Assembly (NCBI GenBank): GCA_016458225.1
Contig: JAEMGR010000001.1
Location: 868,001-932,000, forward strand
DNA: 64,000 nucleotides
Reading direction: 5' to 3'
Source of the DNA: Myxococcaceae bacterium JPH2
Lineage (GTDB): Bacteria; Myxococcota; Myxococcia; Myxococcales; Myxococcaceae
The notes beneath the pieces are model-generated. The model did not search any database and was not told the DNA's origin. It saw only the letters and a program-made list of their open reading frames with translations. The first letter of the stretch is position 1, and the number at the start of each line of letters is the position of its first letter. A program made the position numbers and the translations under genes. Shown here piece after piece: positions 9,325 to 20,042 of the stretch.

Positions 9325-10338
9325 ATGCGAACCCTTCGCACCGCCCTCGTCGTCAGTTTCCTCGGAACCCTGGCCGCGTGCTCCGACTCACCCGGAACAC
9401 CGGCAGATGCACCGGACTCGGGTGTCGTGCGGAACAACGACGTCGCGCCCCCGGACCGCACGAGCTGCACCGGACTCACCCTGGGCCCTGGCACCGCCGA
9501 GTACTCGATTCAGGGCGGAGGCCGGACTCGGCAGTACACCGTGCACGTGCCGCCGGGCTACGACGCCACCAAGCCCACGCCGGTCATCTTCGCGTTCCAC
9601 GGCTTCACCTCGAACCGCTTGGAGATGGAGCAGCTCACCCAGCTCTCCGCCCTGGGCGACACCGAGGGCTTCATCACCGTGTACCCACTGGGGCTCGACG
9701 CGCACGACCTCTTCGGGGTGAGCGGCGTCGATGCGGGCACCACGAGCTGGAACGCGGGCGGTGCGTGCTGCGGGCCCGCGCAGCTCGCCAACGTGGACGA
9801 CGTGGGCTTCGTGGACGCCATGCTCGCGGACCTCGACACGAAGGTGTGCGTGGATCCGCGCCGCACCTTCGCCACCGGCTTCTCCAACGGGGCCTTCCTC
9901 GCGTACCGACTGGCCTGTGAGCGCGCCCAGCGCTTCGCCGCCATCGCGCCCGTGTCCGGCATGGTGGGCGTCGCGCCTTGCTCGCCCTCGCGGCCCGTGC
10001 CCGTCCTGCACTTCCACGGCACCGCGGACGCCACCATCGCCTTCGACGGCGGCACCGTGGCCTTCGCCACCGCGCCCTACCCGTCCGCTCCGGACTCGGT
10101 GCGGAAGTTCGCCGAACTCAATGGCTGCACCGGCCCGCTCCAGCAGACCTATGCCAAGGGCGACAGCACCTGTGAGGCCTACACCGGCTGCACTCCCGCC
10201 AGCGCCACCGCCAGCCTCTGCACCATCCAGGGCGGACTGCACGCGTGGCCCGGCCAGCCGCTCTACAACAATGGCACCCGCGACCTGGATGCCTCGCGCG
10301 AGCTGTGGCGGTTCTTCCAGGCCCGGCCTCGGCCGTGA
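9325..10338 (+). CDS. lipoprotein esterase, LpqC/PHB-depolymerase type
   Basis: 337 residues; alpha/beta-hydrolase of the poly(3-hydroxybutyrate) depolymerase/LpqC family. Lipobox LAAC places the lipidated residue at Cys19. After a Cys/Pro-rich spacer come the features of the fold: VIFAFHGFTSN (oxyanion region), the nucleophile elbow GFSNG, the acid in HFHGTADATIAF, and the catalytic His in GGLHAWPG. Several paired Cys (ACCGP, CVDPR, GCTG, CEAYTGC) suggest disulphides, consistent with an extracytoplasmic site. A GGAG element lies just upstream of the ATG. It probably cleaves short-chain or aryl esters or polyester; the sequence does not tell which. Its stop codon overlaps the next gene's GTG, so the two are translationally coupled. 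Confidence 0.87.
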   Translation: MRTLRTALVVSFLGTLAACSDSPGTPADAPDSGVVRNNDVAPPDRTSCTGLTLGPGTAEYSIQGGGRTRQYTVHVPPGYDATKPTPVIFAFHGFTSNRLEMEQLTQLSALGDTEGFITVYPLGLDAHDLFGVSGVDAGTTSWNAGGACCGPAQLANVDDVGFVDAMLADLDTKVCVDPRRTFATGFSNGAFLAYRLACERAQRFAAIAPVSGMVGVAPCSPSRPVPVLHFHGTADATIAFDGGTVAFATAPYPSAPDSVRKFAELNGCTGPLQQTYAKGDSTCEAYTGCTPASATASLCTIQGGLHAWPGQPLYNNGTRDLDASRELWRFFQARPRP

Positions 10339-11090
10339 CGCTGCACCCGCGCGCCGTCATCATCAACGCGGATGACCTGGGCTACGACCCGGCGGTGACG
10401 CGCGGCATCCTCCGCGCCCTGCGCGAGGGCATCGTCACCTCCGCCACCCTCCTGGTGAACACGCCCTGGTCCGCGCAGGCCGCGCGCGACGCGGAAGGGC
10501 TGTCCGTGGGCCTGCACCTGAACCTCGCGCGAGGCACGCCCGCGTGGAGCGCCTTCCCCGCCGCGCTCCTGAACGACGGCCTGTTCGACGAGTCCCGAGC
10601 CGCCGCGCTGCCACCCGACGTGGTCGAGGCCGAGTGCCTCGCCCAGCTCGAACGATTTCAAAGCCTCGCGGGCCAGCGCCCCACGCACGTGGACGTGCAC
10701 AAGCACCTGCACCGCCACCCCGACGTGCGGGAGGGACTCATCCGAGCCGCCCGAGCCACCGGGCTCCCCGTGCGCGCGCTCGACCCGACCATGCACCGCG
10801 CCTTCGCCGCGCGAGGCGTGGCCTCTCCGTCCCACTTCCTGGGCGAGACGGGCGCCACCGCGCACTGGACGCTGGAGCGACTGGAGGCCACCGTGAACAC
10901 CCTCCCCGCCGAGGGCATCACCGAGCTGATGTGTCACCCAGGCTTCGCGCCCGAACAGGTGAAGAGTCGCTACAGCGCCCAACGCGAGGTGGAGCTGGCC
11001 ACGTTTCTTCACCCTCGCGCGAAGCAAGCCCTGGCGCGCGCGGGCGTGACGACGGTGGACTTCCGCGCCCTCACTGCCGAGGCGCGCTGA
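10335..11090 (+). CDS. ChbG/HpnK (YdjC-like) family deacetylase
   Basis: 251 residues. The start is GTG at 10335, overlapping the preceding gene's TGA (GTGA). The protein begins directly with the family's first strand (AVIINADDLGY, metal-binding Asp-Asp). Further family motifs are GLHLNLARG, the HVDVHKHLHRHP metal/active-site histidines, and LMCHPGF. ChbG deacetylates chitooligosaccharides and HpnK deacetylates an N-acetylglucosaminyl-hopanoid intermediate; nothing here discriminates between them and no hopanoid genes are nearby. Coupling to an esterase suggests both act on one acylated substrate, which is inference. The 3' end overlaps the convergent histidine kinase gene by 20 bases. Confidence 0.87.
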   Translation: MTLHPRAVIINADDLGYDPAVTRGILRALREGIVTSATLLVNTPWSAQAARDAEGLSVGLHLNLARGTPAWSAFPAALLNDGLFDESRAAALPPDVVEAECLAQLERFQSLAGQRPTHVDVHKHLHRHPDVREGLIRAARATGLPVRALDPTMHRAFAARGVASPSHFLGETGATAHWTLERLEATVNTLPAEGITELMCHPGFAPEQVKSRYSAQREVELATFLHPRAKQALARAGVTTVDFRALTAEAR

Positions 11091-12987
11091 CCGGATCCGC
11101 GTCCGCATGGGACGAGCCGGAGGCCGCGCGCCAGCGGGGCTCCAGGGCCAGCACATTGCGAACTCGCGCCACCAGCTCATCCGGGCTGTAGGGGCGCGCG
11201 CACAGCGAGGCGTCCTCCTGGGCCCACCACGGTCGCTCGTCCCCGGCCAGGAGGATGGGCACCGGACGGGCGCGCGGCAGGGTGGCGAAGGTCTCCAGGA
11301 AGACCCCCACCTGTCCATGCGCGGCGCTGGTGGACAGCACCACCAGGTCCACCGGCAGGTGCGTGGCCCGGCGCAGTGACTCCGCGCCGTCGTGCACCGT
11401 GAGCACCTCGAAGCCCTCCGCGCGCAGCACGCGCTCGGCCACCGCCCCCTGGGTCGAGTCCTCGTCCAGCAGCAGCACGCGCCGAGGCAGCCGCTTCACC
11501 TCGTGCGGCGGCATGCGGGGCAGGCACACCGTGAAGGTGGAGCCCTCGCCCTCCGCGCTCGTCAGCGACAGCCCTCCACCGTGCATCTTCGCGATGGAGT
11601 GGCTGATGAACAGCCCCAGCCCCAGCCCGCCGAAGTTGCGGTGCGACACGTTGCGCGCCCGGTAGAAGCGCTGGAACACCTGGGACTGGTCCGCGCCCGG
11701 AATGCCGATGCCTCGGTCCTGCACGTGGATGCGCGCCTCGCCCGCCAGCCGATCCACCTTCACGCCAATGGACTCGCCCGCCGGGCTGTACTTGTGCGCG
11801 TTCTCCAGCAGGTTCACCAGCACCTGCTCCAGCCGGTCCCTGTCCCCCAAGACCCAGACGCACTCGCGCGGCACATCCACGGAGAAGGGCCGCTCGAAGG
11901 CATGGCGGAAGTGGTCCACCACCTCCGCCACCAACTGCCCCACCTCCAGCGGCGCGAGCTGCAACGCCAGGCGCCCCAGCTCCAGCCGGCTGGCGTCCAG
12001 CAGGTCATCCACCAGGCCTCCCAGCCGGTCCACCTGACGCTTGGCCTTGAGCACGCCCCCCAATTCCACCGGCTGTCCCGCGGCGAGCCTCCGCTCCATG
12101 GAGTACAGGCCCAGTTTCAGCGGCGTCAGCGGCGTCTTCATCTCGTGCGAGGCGATGGACATGAACTCCTCGCGCACCCGCAGCGCCGCCTGCGCCTCGC
12201 GCAAGAGCCGCGCGTTCTCCACCGCCACCGCGAGCTGATTGGCCGCGGCGCTCCACAGCTCCAGCTCGCGCACGGAGAAGGACGTGCCCTGCTCCTTGTA
12301 GAGCAGCAGCAGCCCCACCGTGCGGCGCGGCGCGCACAGCGGCACCGCCGCGAAGATGGAGCCCATCGCGTCGCCGTAGCCCCGCTGGATGCCGAGCTGC
12401 GGCTGTCGCGTGGCCAGCGCCTGGCGGAACGGATCATCCGCGGGGTCGAACGTGTCTTCCGGCGCCTCCGAGCCCGCCAGGTCCGACACCGCGCCCCGGC
12501 GCAGCGGCTGCCCGTCCTCCTCGGAGAGGAACACCTCCGCGCGGCGCACCTGCGCGCAGCGCACCAGCGCCACCACCGCGGCGGCGCAGACGCTGTCCAC
12601 CTCCAGCGACTCGCCCACCGCGCGGGCAATCTCCTGCACCGCCTGCGAGAAGGCCCCCTCGTCGTCCACCCCCGAGGGCTCCATCACCAGCCAGGAGCCC
12701 GCCGGCTCGCCCACCCGCGTGGGCCACACCTGCACGCGCACCTGCCGCAGCGCCCGGGTGATGACGTGCCCGGAATGCGAGTGCCCTTCCCGGATGGCCC
12801 GCTCCACGGCGTCCAGGCTCCGGCCGCGCTCCAGCACGTCCAGCAGCCCGCCGCCGGGGCGCAGCTCCACGCCCGTCTTCGCGGCGAAGCCCTCCTCGCA
12901 CCACTGCACCCGCAGGTCCGGCCCCACGCGCACCATGGCCTGGGGCAGACCCGCGAGGACGTCCTCGATGTCGTGGGGGAGCGGCAT
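11071..12987 (-). CDS. PAS-GAF histidine kinase with C-terminal pseudo-receiver
   Basis: 638 residues, no membrane segment. Order: PAS-like (~5-105), GAF (~115-260), HisKA with phospho-acceptor His281 in [14 protein letters not shown], HATPase (~360-490; N box [12 protein letters not shown]1 DRGIGIP, G2 GGLGLGLF), then a receiver-like domain (~503-610). The kinase core looks complete. The receiver keeps the acidic cluster (LLLDED, 507-510), but the phospho-acceptor position is Ser552 (LVVLSTS instead of LVVLDxxM/P) and the usual Lys is Arg598 ([10 protein letters not shown]). It therefore cannot accept phosphate in the normal way and may regulate the kinase allosterically. ATG 12985-12987 was chosen as the first start next to the PAS domain. 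No response-regulator gene is adjacent. Confidence 0.88.
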   Translation of the reverse strand: MPLPHDIEDVLAGLPQAMVRVGPDLRVQWCEEGFAAKTGVELRPGGGLLDVLERGRSLDAVERAIREGHSHSGHVITRALRQVRVQVWPTRVGEPAGSWLVMEPSGVDDEGAFSQAVQEIARAVGESLEVDSVCAAAVVALVRCAQVRRAEVFLSEEDGQPLRRGAVSDLAGSEAPEDTFDPADDPFRQALATRQPQLGIQRGYGDAMGSIFAAVPLCAPRRTVGLLLLYKEQGTSFSVRELELWSAAANQLAVAVENARLLREAQAALRVREEFMSIASHEMKTPLTPLKLGLYSMERRLAAGQPVELGGVLKAKRQVDRLGGLVDDLLDASRLELGRLALQLAPLEVGQLVAEVVDHFRHAFERPFSVDVPRECVWVLGDRDRLEQVLVNLLENAHKYSPAGESIGVKVDRLAGEARIHVQDRGIGIPGADQSQVFQRFYRARNVSHRNFGGLGLGLFISHSIAKMHGGGLSLTSAEGEGSTFTVCLPRMPPHEVKRLPRRVLLLDEDSTQGAVAERVLRAEGFEVLTVHDGAESLRRATHLPVDLVVLSTSAAHGQVGVFLETFATLPRARPVPILLAGDERPWWAQEDASLCARPYSPDELVARVRNVLALEPRWRAASGSSHADADPVSAPRQ

Positions 12988-13184
12988 GCGCGACGGGAAG
13001 GGGGGAGGGGGCGAGCGCTGGATTATGGCTCCTCGGCGGACCGCCGAACTCGCCTCGCGCTCCAATCCAGCGCGTTGGACGTCTCTGGCGTTGGACCGCC
13101 AACACACGCGGGGGCTCAGCAGCCAGGGAGCCGACGGTGGGGAAAGGGATGCATTGGCCCATGCGTGTGCTAGACGACAGCCGC

Positions 13185-13541
13185 ATGCCTTCCCAGCCGT
13201 CCAAGGACCTCCAGACGTTCCCCAACCCGGCCCCCGAGCGCGACTATGAGATCGCCTTCGACTGCCCGGAGTTCACCTGCCTGTGCCCCATGACGGGCCA
13301 GCCGGATTTCGCGCGCTTCACCATCAAGTACGTGCCCGACCAGAAGTGCGTGGAGCTCAAGAGCCTCAAGCTCTACATGTGGGCCTACCGCAACGAGGGC
13401 GCGTTCCACGAGAAGGTGACCAACACCATCGCGGACGACATCATCCGCGCCATCCAGCCGCGCAAGCTCACCGTGGTGGGCGACTTCTTCGTGCGCGGCG
13501 GCATCGGCACCATCGTCACCGTCACGCACGAGAAGAAGTAG
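13185..13541 (+). CDS. queF: NADPH-dependent 7-cyano-7-deazaguanine reductase (QueF)
   Basis: 118 residues, the short unimodular (Bacillus-type) QueF. It reduces preQ0 to preQ1 in queuosine biosynthesis, the only known biological nitrile reduction. Visible signatures: [13 protein letters not shown] with the thioimide-forming Cys34, and the QueF motif [22 protein letters not shown] (shown split here: substrate-binding Glu near residue 56, and NADPH-binding region). ATG 13185 gives a length typical for the short class; ATG 13161 would add eight residues and sits behind a GGAAAGGG stretch. No other queuosine genes are in the window. Confidence 0.95.
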   Translation: MPSQPSKDLQTFPNPAPERDYEIAFDCPEFTCLCPMTGQPDFARFTIKYVPDQKCVELKSLKLYMWAYRNEGAFHEKVTNTIADDIIRAIQPRKLTVVGDFFVRGGIGTIVTVTHEKK

Positions 13542-13550
13542 GACGCGAGG

Positions 13551-13565
13551 GCCCGCGTCGCGGGC
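13551..13565. terminator. short hairpin between convergent genes
   Basis: GCCCGCGTCGCGGGC folds into a GC-rich stem between the queF stop (13541) and the stop of the convergent small-protein gene (13566). There is no U tract. It could work as a weak bidirectional terminator. Confidence 0.4.
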
Positions 13566-13763
13566 TTACTCCTCCGTCTTCTTCATGATGTCGTCGGCGC
13601 CCTTCTGGAGCTCTCCGCCCAGTCGGTCCGCCGCCTTGTGCACGTTCTCCAGCTGTCGCGCGGCGGCAGCTTGGGGATCCGTCCGCGCGGGCCGGTTCAT
13701 CACGTACCAGACGGCGCCCAGCACCACGCCCAGGCCCACCACAAAAGTCACGATGCGTCCCAT
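13566..13763 (-). CDS. small single-pass membrane protein (YtxH-like)
   Basis: 65 residues: an N-terminal membrane helix (IVTFVVGLGVVLGAVWYVM), then a charged amphipathic helix rich in Ala, Lys, Asp and Glu (NVHKAADRLGGELQKGADDIMKK). The layout resembles YtxH-type stress-associated small proteins, but similarity is compositional and I cannot assign a role. It lies 21 bases downstream of the Ser/Thr kinase gene on the same strand and is probably cotranscribed with it. Confidence 0.7.
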   Translation of the reverse strand: MGRIVTFVVGLGVVLGAVWYVMNRPARTDPQAAAARQLENVHKAADRLGGELQKGADDIMKKTEE

Positions 13764-13784
13764 GGGGATTCTCCTTGTCCCGCC

Positions 13785-14966
<1,182 letters not shown>

Positions 14967-15137
14967 GGCCCGTGTGTCACGACCGGCGCGCTACACTCGC
15001 GAGACCATGCGCCGTACCCCCCCTCGCCTCTCGCGCGTCTCCCTCGGAGCGCTCTGCTTCGACCCGCGCATGCCTCCGCCCAGGTCGCACAAATTCCATG
15101 ACAGCAGCAGACCGGACGGGCGCGGGGAGGACCGCGC

Positions 15138-16256
15138 GTGAGTTCCACCGAAGTTCCTGACGCACTGCCCCTTCCGTCCCCCACCGCGGACAGCCCGGAC
15201 TTCACGCTGCTGGACGGGGGTGCCCAAGCGTATCCGCGCATGCTGGCGGCCATCGCGGGCGCCCAGCGGCGCGTGCACCTGGAGGTCTATGCCTTCGAGC
15301 GCGAGGGCGTGGGCTCGCGCTTCGTGGACGCGCTGATCGCGGCGTGCCGGCGCGGCGTGGACGTGAAGGTGGTGGTGGATGGCTGGGGCAGCGCGAACAG
15401 CAGCCACCAGTTGTCGGCGGAGCTGCGGGACGCGGGCGCGCGGGTGCGCGTCTACAACCCGCTGACGTCGTTCTTCAGCGGTCGCGCGTGGCGCAACCAC
15501 CGCAAGATTCTCCTCGTCGATGACGCGGTGGCCTTCCTCGGCGGCATCAACATCGGGGACGACTACGCGGCCCATGGCGAGGACCCGGGCTGGGCGGACC
15601 TGGCGCTGGAGCTGCGCGGAGACATCTGCCGGCAGCTCGGGGCGCACCTGGACGCGGGCACGTCCGAGCTGACCTCGGGGCCCGTGAGCGTGTTCCTGTC
15701 TGGCTTTGGCGGCGGCCATCGGCTTCGCAAGCGCTACCTGTCCGCCATCGAGCGCGCGACCCAGGAGGTCATCCTCGCGCACGCGTACTTCCTGCCGGAC
15801 AGCGCCTTCGTGAAGGCCCTCAAGCGCGCGGCGCGGCGGGGCGTGAAGGTGTCACTGCTGTTGGCGGGGCGCAGCGACGTGGTGTTCGCCCGCGCGGCGA
15901 CCATGCGCCTGTACCACTCGCTGCTGAAGGCAGGGGTCCGCATCTACGAGTGGACGGCCTCCACGCTGCACGCGAAGGCCGCGGTGATGGATGGCTGCAC
16001 CGTGCTGGTGGGCAGCTTCAACCTGGATCCGCTGTCGCTGGTGAACCTGGAGACGCTGGTGGAGGTGAAGGAGGCGGGCGTGGCGGCCCAGGCCACCACG
16101 TGGCTGACGCAGCACGTGGCCAGCGCCCGCGCCGTCACGCTGAACGAGTGCGGCCGCTCCCGACTCCAGCGCTGGCTGCTGGACGTGGTGGGGCTGACCG
16201 TGGCGCGCCTGGCCGAGCACTTCGCCAACTTCGTCGGCCGGCGTCGGGTGCGCTGA
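15138..16256 (+). CDS. phospholipase D-family cardiolipin synthase
   Basis: 372 residues from GTG 15138, preceded by GGGAGGA. Two PLD phosphodiesterase motifs (HxKx4D) are intact: NHRKILLVD in the N-terminal half and LHAKAAVMD in the C-terminal half, each followed by the usual GGINIGD or GSFNLDP. There is no N-terminal membrane segment, so it resembles the soluble ClsB-type enzymes rather than ClsA. Predicted reaction: condensation of phosphatidylglycerol with a phospholipid to give cardiolipin on the inner membrane. It lies divergent from the kinase gene (starts 14966), 171 bases apart. Confidence 0.9.
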   Translation: MSSTEVPDALPLPSPTADSPDFTLLDGGAQAYPRMLAAIAGAQRRVHLEVYAFEREGVGSRFVDALIAACRRGVDVKVVVDGWGSANSSHQLSAELRDAGARVRVYNPLTSFFSGRAWRNHRKILLVDDAVAFLGGINIGDDYAAHGEDPGWADLALELRGDICRQLGAHLDAGTSELTSGPVSVFLSGFGGGHRLRKRYLSAIERATQEVILAHAYFLPDSAFVKALKRAARRGVKVSLLLAGRSDVVFARAATMRLYHSLLKAGVRIYEWTASTLHAKAAVMDGCTVLVGSFNLDPLSLVNLETLVEVKEAGVAAQATTWLTQHVASARAVTLNECGRSRLQRWLLDVVGLTVARLAEHFANFVGRRRVR

Positions 16257-16427
16257 GGCGTCCGGGGTGAGCGAGGCGCCCGGCCCTCCGCGCGCGCGCC
16301 GTCCGCCGACCCGGGAGTCCCGAGCGCCACGCCGTCCGGGATGCGCTCGGCATGAAGCAGCCCCACCCTTCCTCGACCACGCGCGCCACGCCACGGCCGG
16401 TCGGCGCGCCAGCGGGAGGACGAGGCC

Positions 16428-17021
16428 ATGACCGAGCGAGAGGCGTACCTGCGGAAGCTGGAGGCGGAGAAGCAGCACCTGTCCGCGCGCATCGACGAGC
16501 TGAGCGCCCAGGCCGACATCGAGCGGACCGATGAGGCCCTCGCTGAACTCACCGGCGCCCGCCAGCGCGAGCAGGACTTCGACCGCGAGATGGCCGCGCT
16601 GAAGCAGGCGGACGCGCAAGACTTCCAGCGGCTGAAGGACGGCCTGGAGCGGCTCCGCGTGCGCACCGATTCGTTCCTCCGGAGCGCGGAGTCGCGCGCC
16701 AGCGCCCTGCGCGAGGGCTACCGGCGCAAGCGGGAGGCCGAGCTGCGACAGCTGGGCGCGCAGTTCGATGAGTACACCGCCACCCTGCGCCGCACCCGCG
16801 CCGAGGACGCCCTGCTCACGCGGAGGGAGGTCGAGTTCTTCCGGCAGGGCTTCCTCACCACCAGCGACCTGCTCCAGCGGCTGGGCAGCTCGCGAGGCAA
16901 GAGCTGGGCGGAGACCCGGGCGGAGTACGAGCGCGCGTGGCGAGACCTCCGGGAGTCCTCGCAGCGGATTCGCGCCGACGCCTTGGACCGCGAGGCCGAG
17001 CCGCCGTCCGCGCACTCCTGA
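16428..17021 (+). CDS. coiled-coil hypothetical protein
   Basis: 197 residues, almost entirely charged helix with heptad-like spacing (REAYLRKLEAEKQHLSARI, LKDGLERLRVRTDSFLRSA). Arg, Glu, Gln and Leu dominate. There is no signal peptide, membrane helix or catalytic motif. GAGGACGAGGCC precedes the ATG. It probably makes a long coiled-coil dimer; I recognise no family. It sits alone between the cardiolipin synthase and the Ppx/GppA gene. Confidence 0.7.
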   Translation: MTEREAYLRKLEAEKQHLSARIDELSAQADIERTDEALAELTGARQREQDFDREMAALKQADAQDFQRLKDGLERLRVRTDSFLRSAESRASALREGYRRKREAELRQLGAQFDEYTATLRRTRAEDALLTRREVEFFRQGFLTTSDLLQRLGSSRGKSWAETRAEYERAWRDLRESSQRIRADALDREAEPPSAHS

Positions 17022-17142
17022 AGCTCGGGGGGCCGGGCGCGAAGTTCACGCGGCTGTCACGGGAACGACCCGTCCGGGAGCGAGCGAGAATGGAACCGCT
17101 GCGCTCGGGCGTTGTGAGGCCCTAGACTCCCCGCGCGACCCA

Positions 17143-18666
17143 ATGCCTGCTCCCTCCGCCAAGCCCCCTCATCATCCCGTCCTCGCCGCCATCGACGTGG
17201 GCACCAATGCCGTGCGCCTGGAGCTGGCACGGCCCGACGCGGACGGCGCCCTGGAGACGCTGCACCAGGAGCGAGACCCCATCCGCCCCGGTGAGGGCGT
17301 CTTCGCCACCGGCGTGATGCCCGCCGAGACGGCCGACCGCCTGCTCTCCACGCTGCGGCGCTACGCCGCCCTGTGCCGGCGCCACAAGGCCCAGGTGCGC
17401 GCGGTGGCCACCAGCGCCCTGCGCGAGGCGCGCAACCGCGATGACATCGTCCGGCGCGTGCACGAGGAGGCCGGGCTCCATCTGGAGGTCGTGAGCGGCA
17501 AGGAGGAGGCGCGGCTCATCTGCCTGGGCGTGCTGCACCGCAAGCCCGCGTCCACCCGCTCGCTCCTCGTGGACATCGGCGGCGGCAGCACCGAGGTCGC
17601 CACCGCGGTGGGCGAGCGACCCGACAACCTCTGGAGCCTCGCGCTCGGCTCGGTGCGGCTCACCGAGGTGTTCGACGCCTCCCGCAAGGTGACGCCCAAG
17701 CAGCTGCGCCTGATGCGCAGCTTCGTGTCCGAGGTCCTCCGCAAGACGCTGCCCGCGGACCTGCCCCCGCTGCCCAAGGTGGCCCTGGGCTCCTCGGGCA
17801 CCATCAACGCGGTGGTGTCGTTCGCCGCGGGAGAGAACGGCGGCAACGCCTCCTCGCGACAGCTCACCCAGGCGGTGGAGACGCTGGCGGACCTGACGCC
17901 AGAGCGACGGCGCAAGCGCTTCGACCCGCGCCGCGCGGACATCATCACCTCCGGCGCCGTCATCCTCGAAGGCGTGGTGAAGCACCTGGGCGTGGACTCG
18001 GTGAGCGTCGTCAACCGCGGCCTGCGCGATGGCCTGCTGGTGGACCTGCTCTACCGCCAGGACGAGACGCGCGATGACCACAGCCTCGCCGACGCGGCGC
18101 TCGTCATCGGGCGGCGCTTCCTCTTCGACGAGAAGCACGCCCGGCAGGTGGCGCGGCTGGCATTGGCCCTCTTCGATGACCTCGCGTCGCTGCACCAGCT
18201 CCCGCTGTCGGCGCGGCCCCACCTGGAAGCGGCGGCGCTGCTGCATGACATCGGCAACGCGGTCAACTACGAGCGCCACCACAAGCACACGTACTACCTC
18301 ATCCGGAACGCGGACATCCCCGGCCTCGCGGATGGCGAGCGCGAGGTGATTGCGCGCGTCGCCCGCTACCACCGCCGCAGCCCGCCTGACCCCAGGCACT
18401 CGGGCATGGAGGGCCTCACCCCGCCCGAGGTCCGCACCGTGCGCAAGCTCGCCACGCTGCTGCGGGTGGCGGACTCGCTGGACCGCAGTCACCACCAGCC
18501 CATCAAGGCGCTGAAGGCCACCCACGGACGGGACGGCGTGGCCATCCACCTCACCACGCGCCAGCCCGTGGACCTGGAGCTGTGGAACGCGGAGCGCGAG
18601 GTGCTGCCCTTCCGCCGCGTCTTCGGCAAGCGCATCTCCTTCCACGTGCACCACCCGCAGCGCTAG
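17143..18666 (+). CDS. Ppx/GppA exopolyphosphatase with C-terminal HD domain
   Basis: 507 residues. The ASKHA-fold Ppx/GppA part (~13-310) starts with AIDVGTNAVRLELA (phosphate-1 loop) and has ATSALREARN, SGKEEARLI (containing the catalytic Glu), VDIGGGSTEV (phosphate-2 loop) and the GSSGTINA adenosine-like motif. The C-terminal ~180 residues are HD-type: LLHDIGNAVNYERHHKHTYYLI and LLRVADSLDRSH, the domain found in long exopolyphosphatases. Predicted role: processive hydrolysis of inorganic polyphosphate and/or pppGpp, hence stress and stringent control. The length (~507) matches E. coli Ppx more than GppA. A GTC/GAC-armed hairpin follows. Confidence 0.92.
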   Translation: MPAPSAKPPHHPVLAAIDVGTNAVRLELARPDADGALETLHQERDPIRPGEGVFATGVMPAETADRLLSTLRRYAALCRRHKAQVRAVATSALREARNRDDIVRRVHEEAGLHLEVVSGKEEARLICLGVLHRKPASTRSLLVDIGGGSTEVATAVGERPDNLWSLALGSVRLTEVFDASRKVTPKQLRLMRSFVSEVLRKTLPADLPPLPKVALGSSGTINAVVSFAAGENGGNASSRQLTQAVETLADLTPERRRKRFDPRRADIITSGAVILEGVVKHLGVDSVSVVNRGLRDGLLVDLLYRQDETRDDHSLADAALVIGRRFLFDEKHARQVARLALALFDDLASLHQLPLSARPHLEAAALLHDIGNAVNYERHHKHTYYLIRNADIPGLADGEREVIARVARYHRRSPPDPRHSGMEGLTPPEVRTVRKLATLLRVADSLDRSHHQPIKALKATHGRDGVAIHLTTRQPVDLELWNAEREVLPFRRVFGKRISFHVHHPQR

Positions 18667-18674
18667 GGCCGCCC

Positions 18675-18704
18675 GTCTCCCCGGACGCCGTCCGACGGGG
18701 AGAC
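18675..18704 (+). terminator. hairpin after ppx-like gene
   Basis: Arms GTCTCCCC (18675-18682) and GGGGAGAC (18697-18704) pair perfectly, and an inner GGAC/GTCC extends the stem. It lies 8 bases past the stop. No U tract, as is common in high-GC genomes. Confidence 0.55.
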
Positions 18705-18808
18705 CCGCGCGCGTTGCTCCCCACCCTCGCCATGGCCAGCGTCCGAGGCGCGGGGCTTCGTCACGAGCCCCTCTTTTCGGGAGCGGCCCCACGGGCCAGG
18801 AGCGCGCG

Positions 18809-20023
18809 ATGAAAGCGGTGGTCTTCCATGGTGTGGGTGACATCCGACTGGACGACGTGCCCGAGCCACGCCTCGAGCGGCCCACCGACGCCATCGTCCG
18901 GCTGAGCGCGAGCGCCATCTGCGGCACGGACCTGCACATGGTTCGCGGCACCCTGCCGGGGATGAAGCCCGGCACCATCCTCGGACACGAGGGGGTGGGC
19001 TACATCGAGGCGCTCGGCGACGACGTGCGCAACTTCGACGTGGGCGACCGCGTGGTCATCCCCTCCACCATCGCCTGCGGCAACTGCGTCTACTGCCGGG
19101 CCGGCTACACCTCGCAGTGTGACGTGGCCAACCCGAACGGCTCCGGCACGGCCTTCTTCGGCGGCCCCGAGTCCTCGGGCAGCTTCCCCGGCATGCAGGC
19201 CGAGAAGGTGCGCGTGCCCTTCGCGAACGTGGGGCTGGTGCGCGTCCCGGAGGGCGTCAGCGACGAGCAGGCCATCCTCATCTCCGACATCTTCCCCACG
19301 GGCTACATGGCCGCGGAGCTGGCCGAGGTGACGCCCGGCGACACCGTGGCGGTGTTCGGCGTGGGGCCCGTGGGGCTGTTCGCCATCGCCAGCGCGCTGC
19401 TGATGGACGCCGGCCGCGTGTTCGCCATCGACTGCCATCCGGACCGGCTGGAGCTGGCCCGAGCGCGGGGCGCCGAGGTCATCAACTTCGACAAGGAGGA
19501 CCCCGTGGTGGCGCTGCGGCGGCTCACCGGGGGCATCGGCGTGGATCGCGCCATCGACGCGGTGGGCATCGACGCCGTGCATCCCCACCACGGCCCGGGT
19601 GGACTCAAGGCCCGCGCGGACAAGGCCGGCTTCCAGCAGGAGCAGCGGACCACCGTGCCGCACGCGAAGCCCGCGGGCGCCAACTGGGTGCCCGGGGACG
19701 GGCCCTCCCAGGCGCTGCGCTGGGCCGTCTCCGCCCTGGCCAAGGCGGGCACGCTGTCCATCATCGGCGTCTATCCGGAGACCGCGCGCAGCTTCCCCAT
19801 CGGCGAGGCGATGAACAAGAACCTCACGGTCAACATGGGCAACTGCAACCACCGCCCCTACATCCCCCGGCTCCTGGAGCTGGTGCGCTCGGGCGCGGTG
19901 GACCCGACCTCCGTCATCAGCCACGTGGAGCCCATGACGGGCGCGCTCGAGGCCTACCGCAACTTCGACCTGCGCAAGCAGGGCTGGATGAAGGTGGAGC
20001 TGGAGCCCATGCTCTCGCAGTAG
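18809..20023 (+). CDS. zinc-dependent alcohol dehydrogenase (formaldehyde-dehydrogenase-like MDR)
   Basis: 404 residues of the medium-chain dehydrogenase/reductase superfamily. Catalytic zinc ligands Cys38, His60 and Glu61 (ICGTDLH, GHEGVG) and the structural-zinc quartet Cys90/93/96/104 are present. The Rossmann motif GVGPVGLFA (~178-186) and a following acidic residue indicate NAD(H). A ~40-residue insert around residues 255-305 (HHGPGG, GFQQEQRTT, WVPGDGPSQALRW) is typical of glutathione-independent formaldehyde dehydrogenase-like enzymes. The substrate is not fixed by sequence. It is converging with the SDR gene (20 bases between stops). Confidence 0.9.
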   Translation: MKAVVFHGVGDIRLDDVPEPRLERPTDAIVRLSASAICGTDLHMVRGTLPGMKPGTILGHEGVGYIEALGDDVRNFDVGDRVVIPSTIACGNCVYCRAGYTSQCDVANPNGSGTAFFGGPESSGSFPGMQAEKVRVPFANVGLVRVPEGVSDEQAILISDIFPTGYMAAELAEVTPGDTVAVFGVGPVGLFAIASALLMDAGRVFAIDCHPDRLELARARGAEVINFDKEDPVVALRRLTGGIGVDRAIDAVGIDAVHPHHGPGGLKARADKAGFQQEQRTTVPHAKPAGANWVPGDGPSQALRWAVSALAKAGTLSIIGVYPETARSFPIGEAMNKNLTVNMGNCNHRPYIPRLLELVRSGAVDPTSVISHVEPMTGALEAYRNFDLRKQGWMKVELEPMLSQ

Positions 20024-20042
20024 CGAGGCGTTCCGCCCTGTC

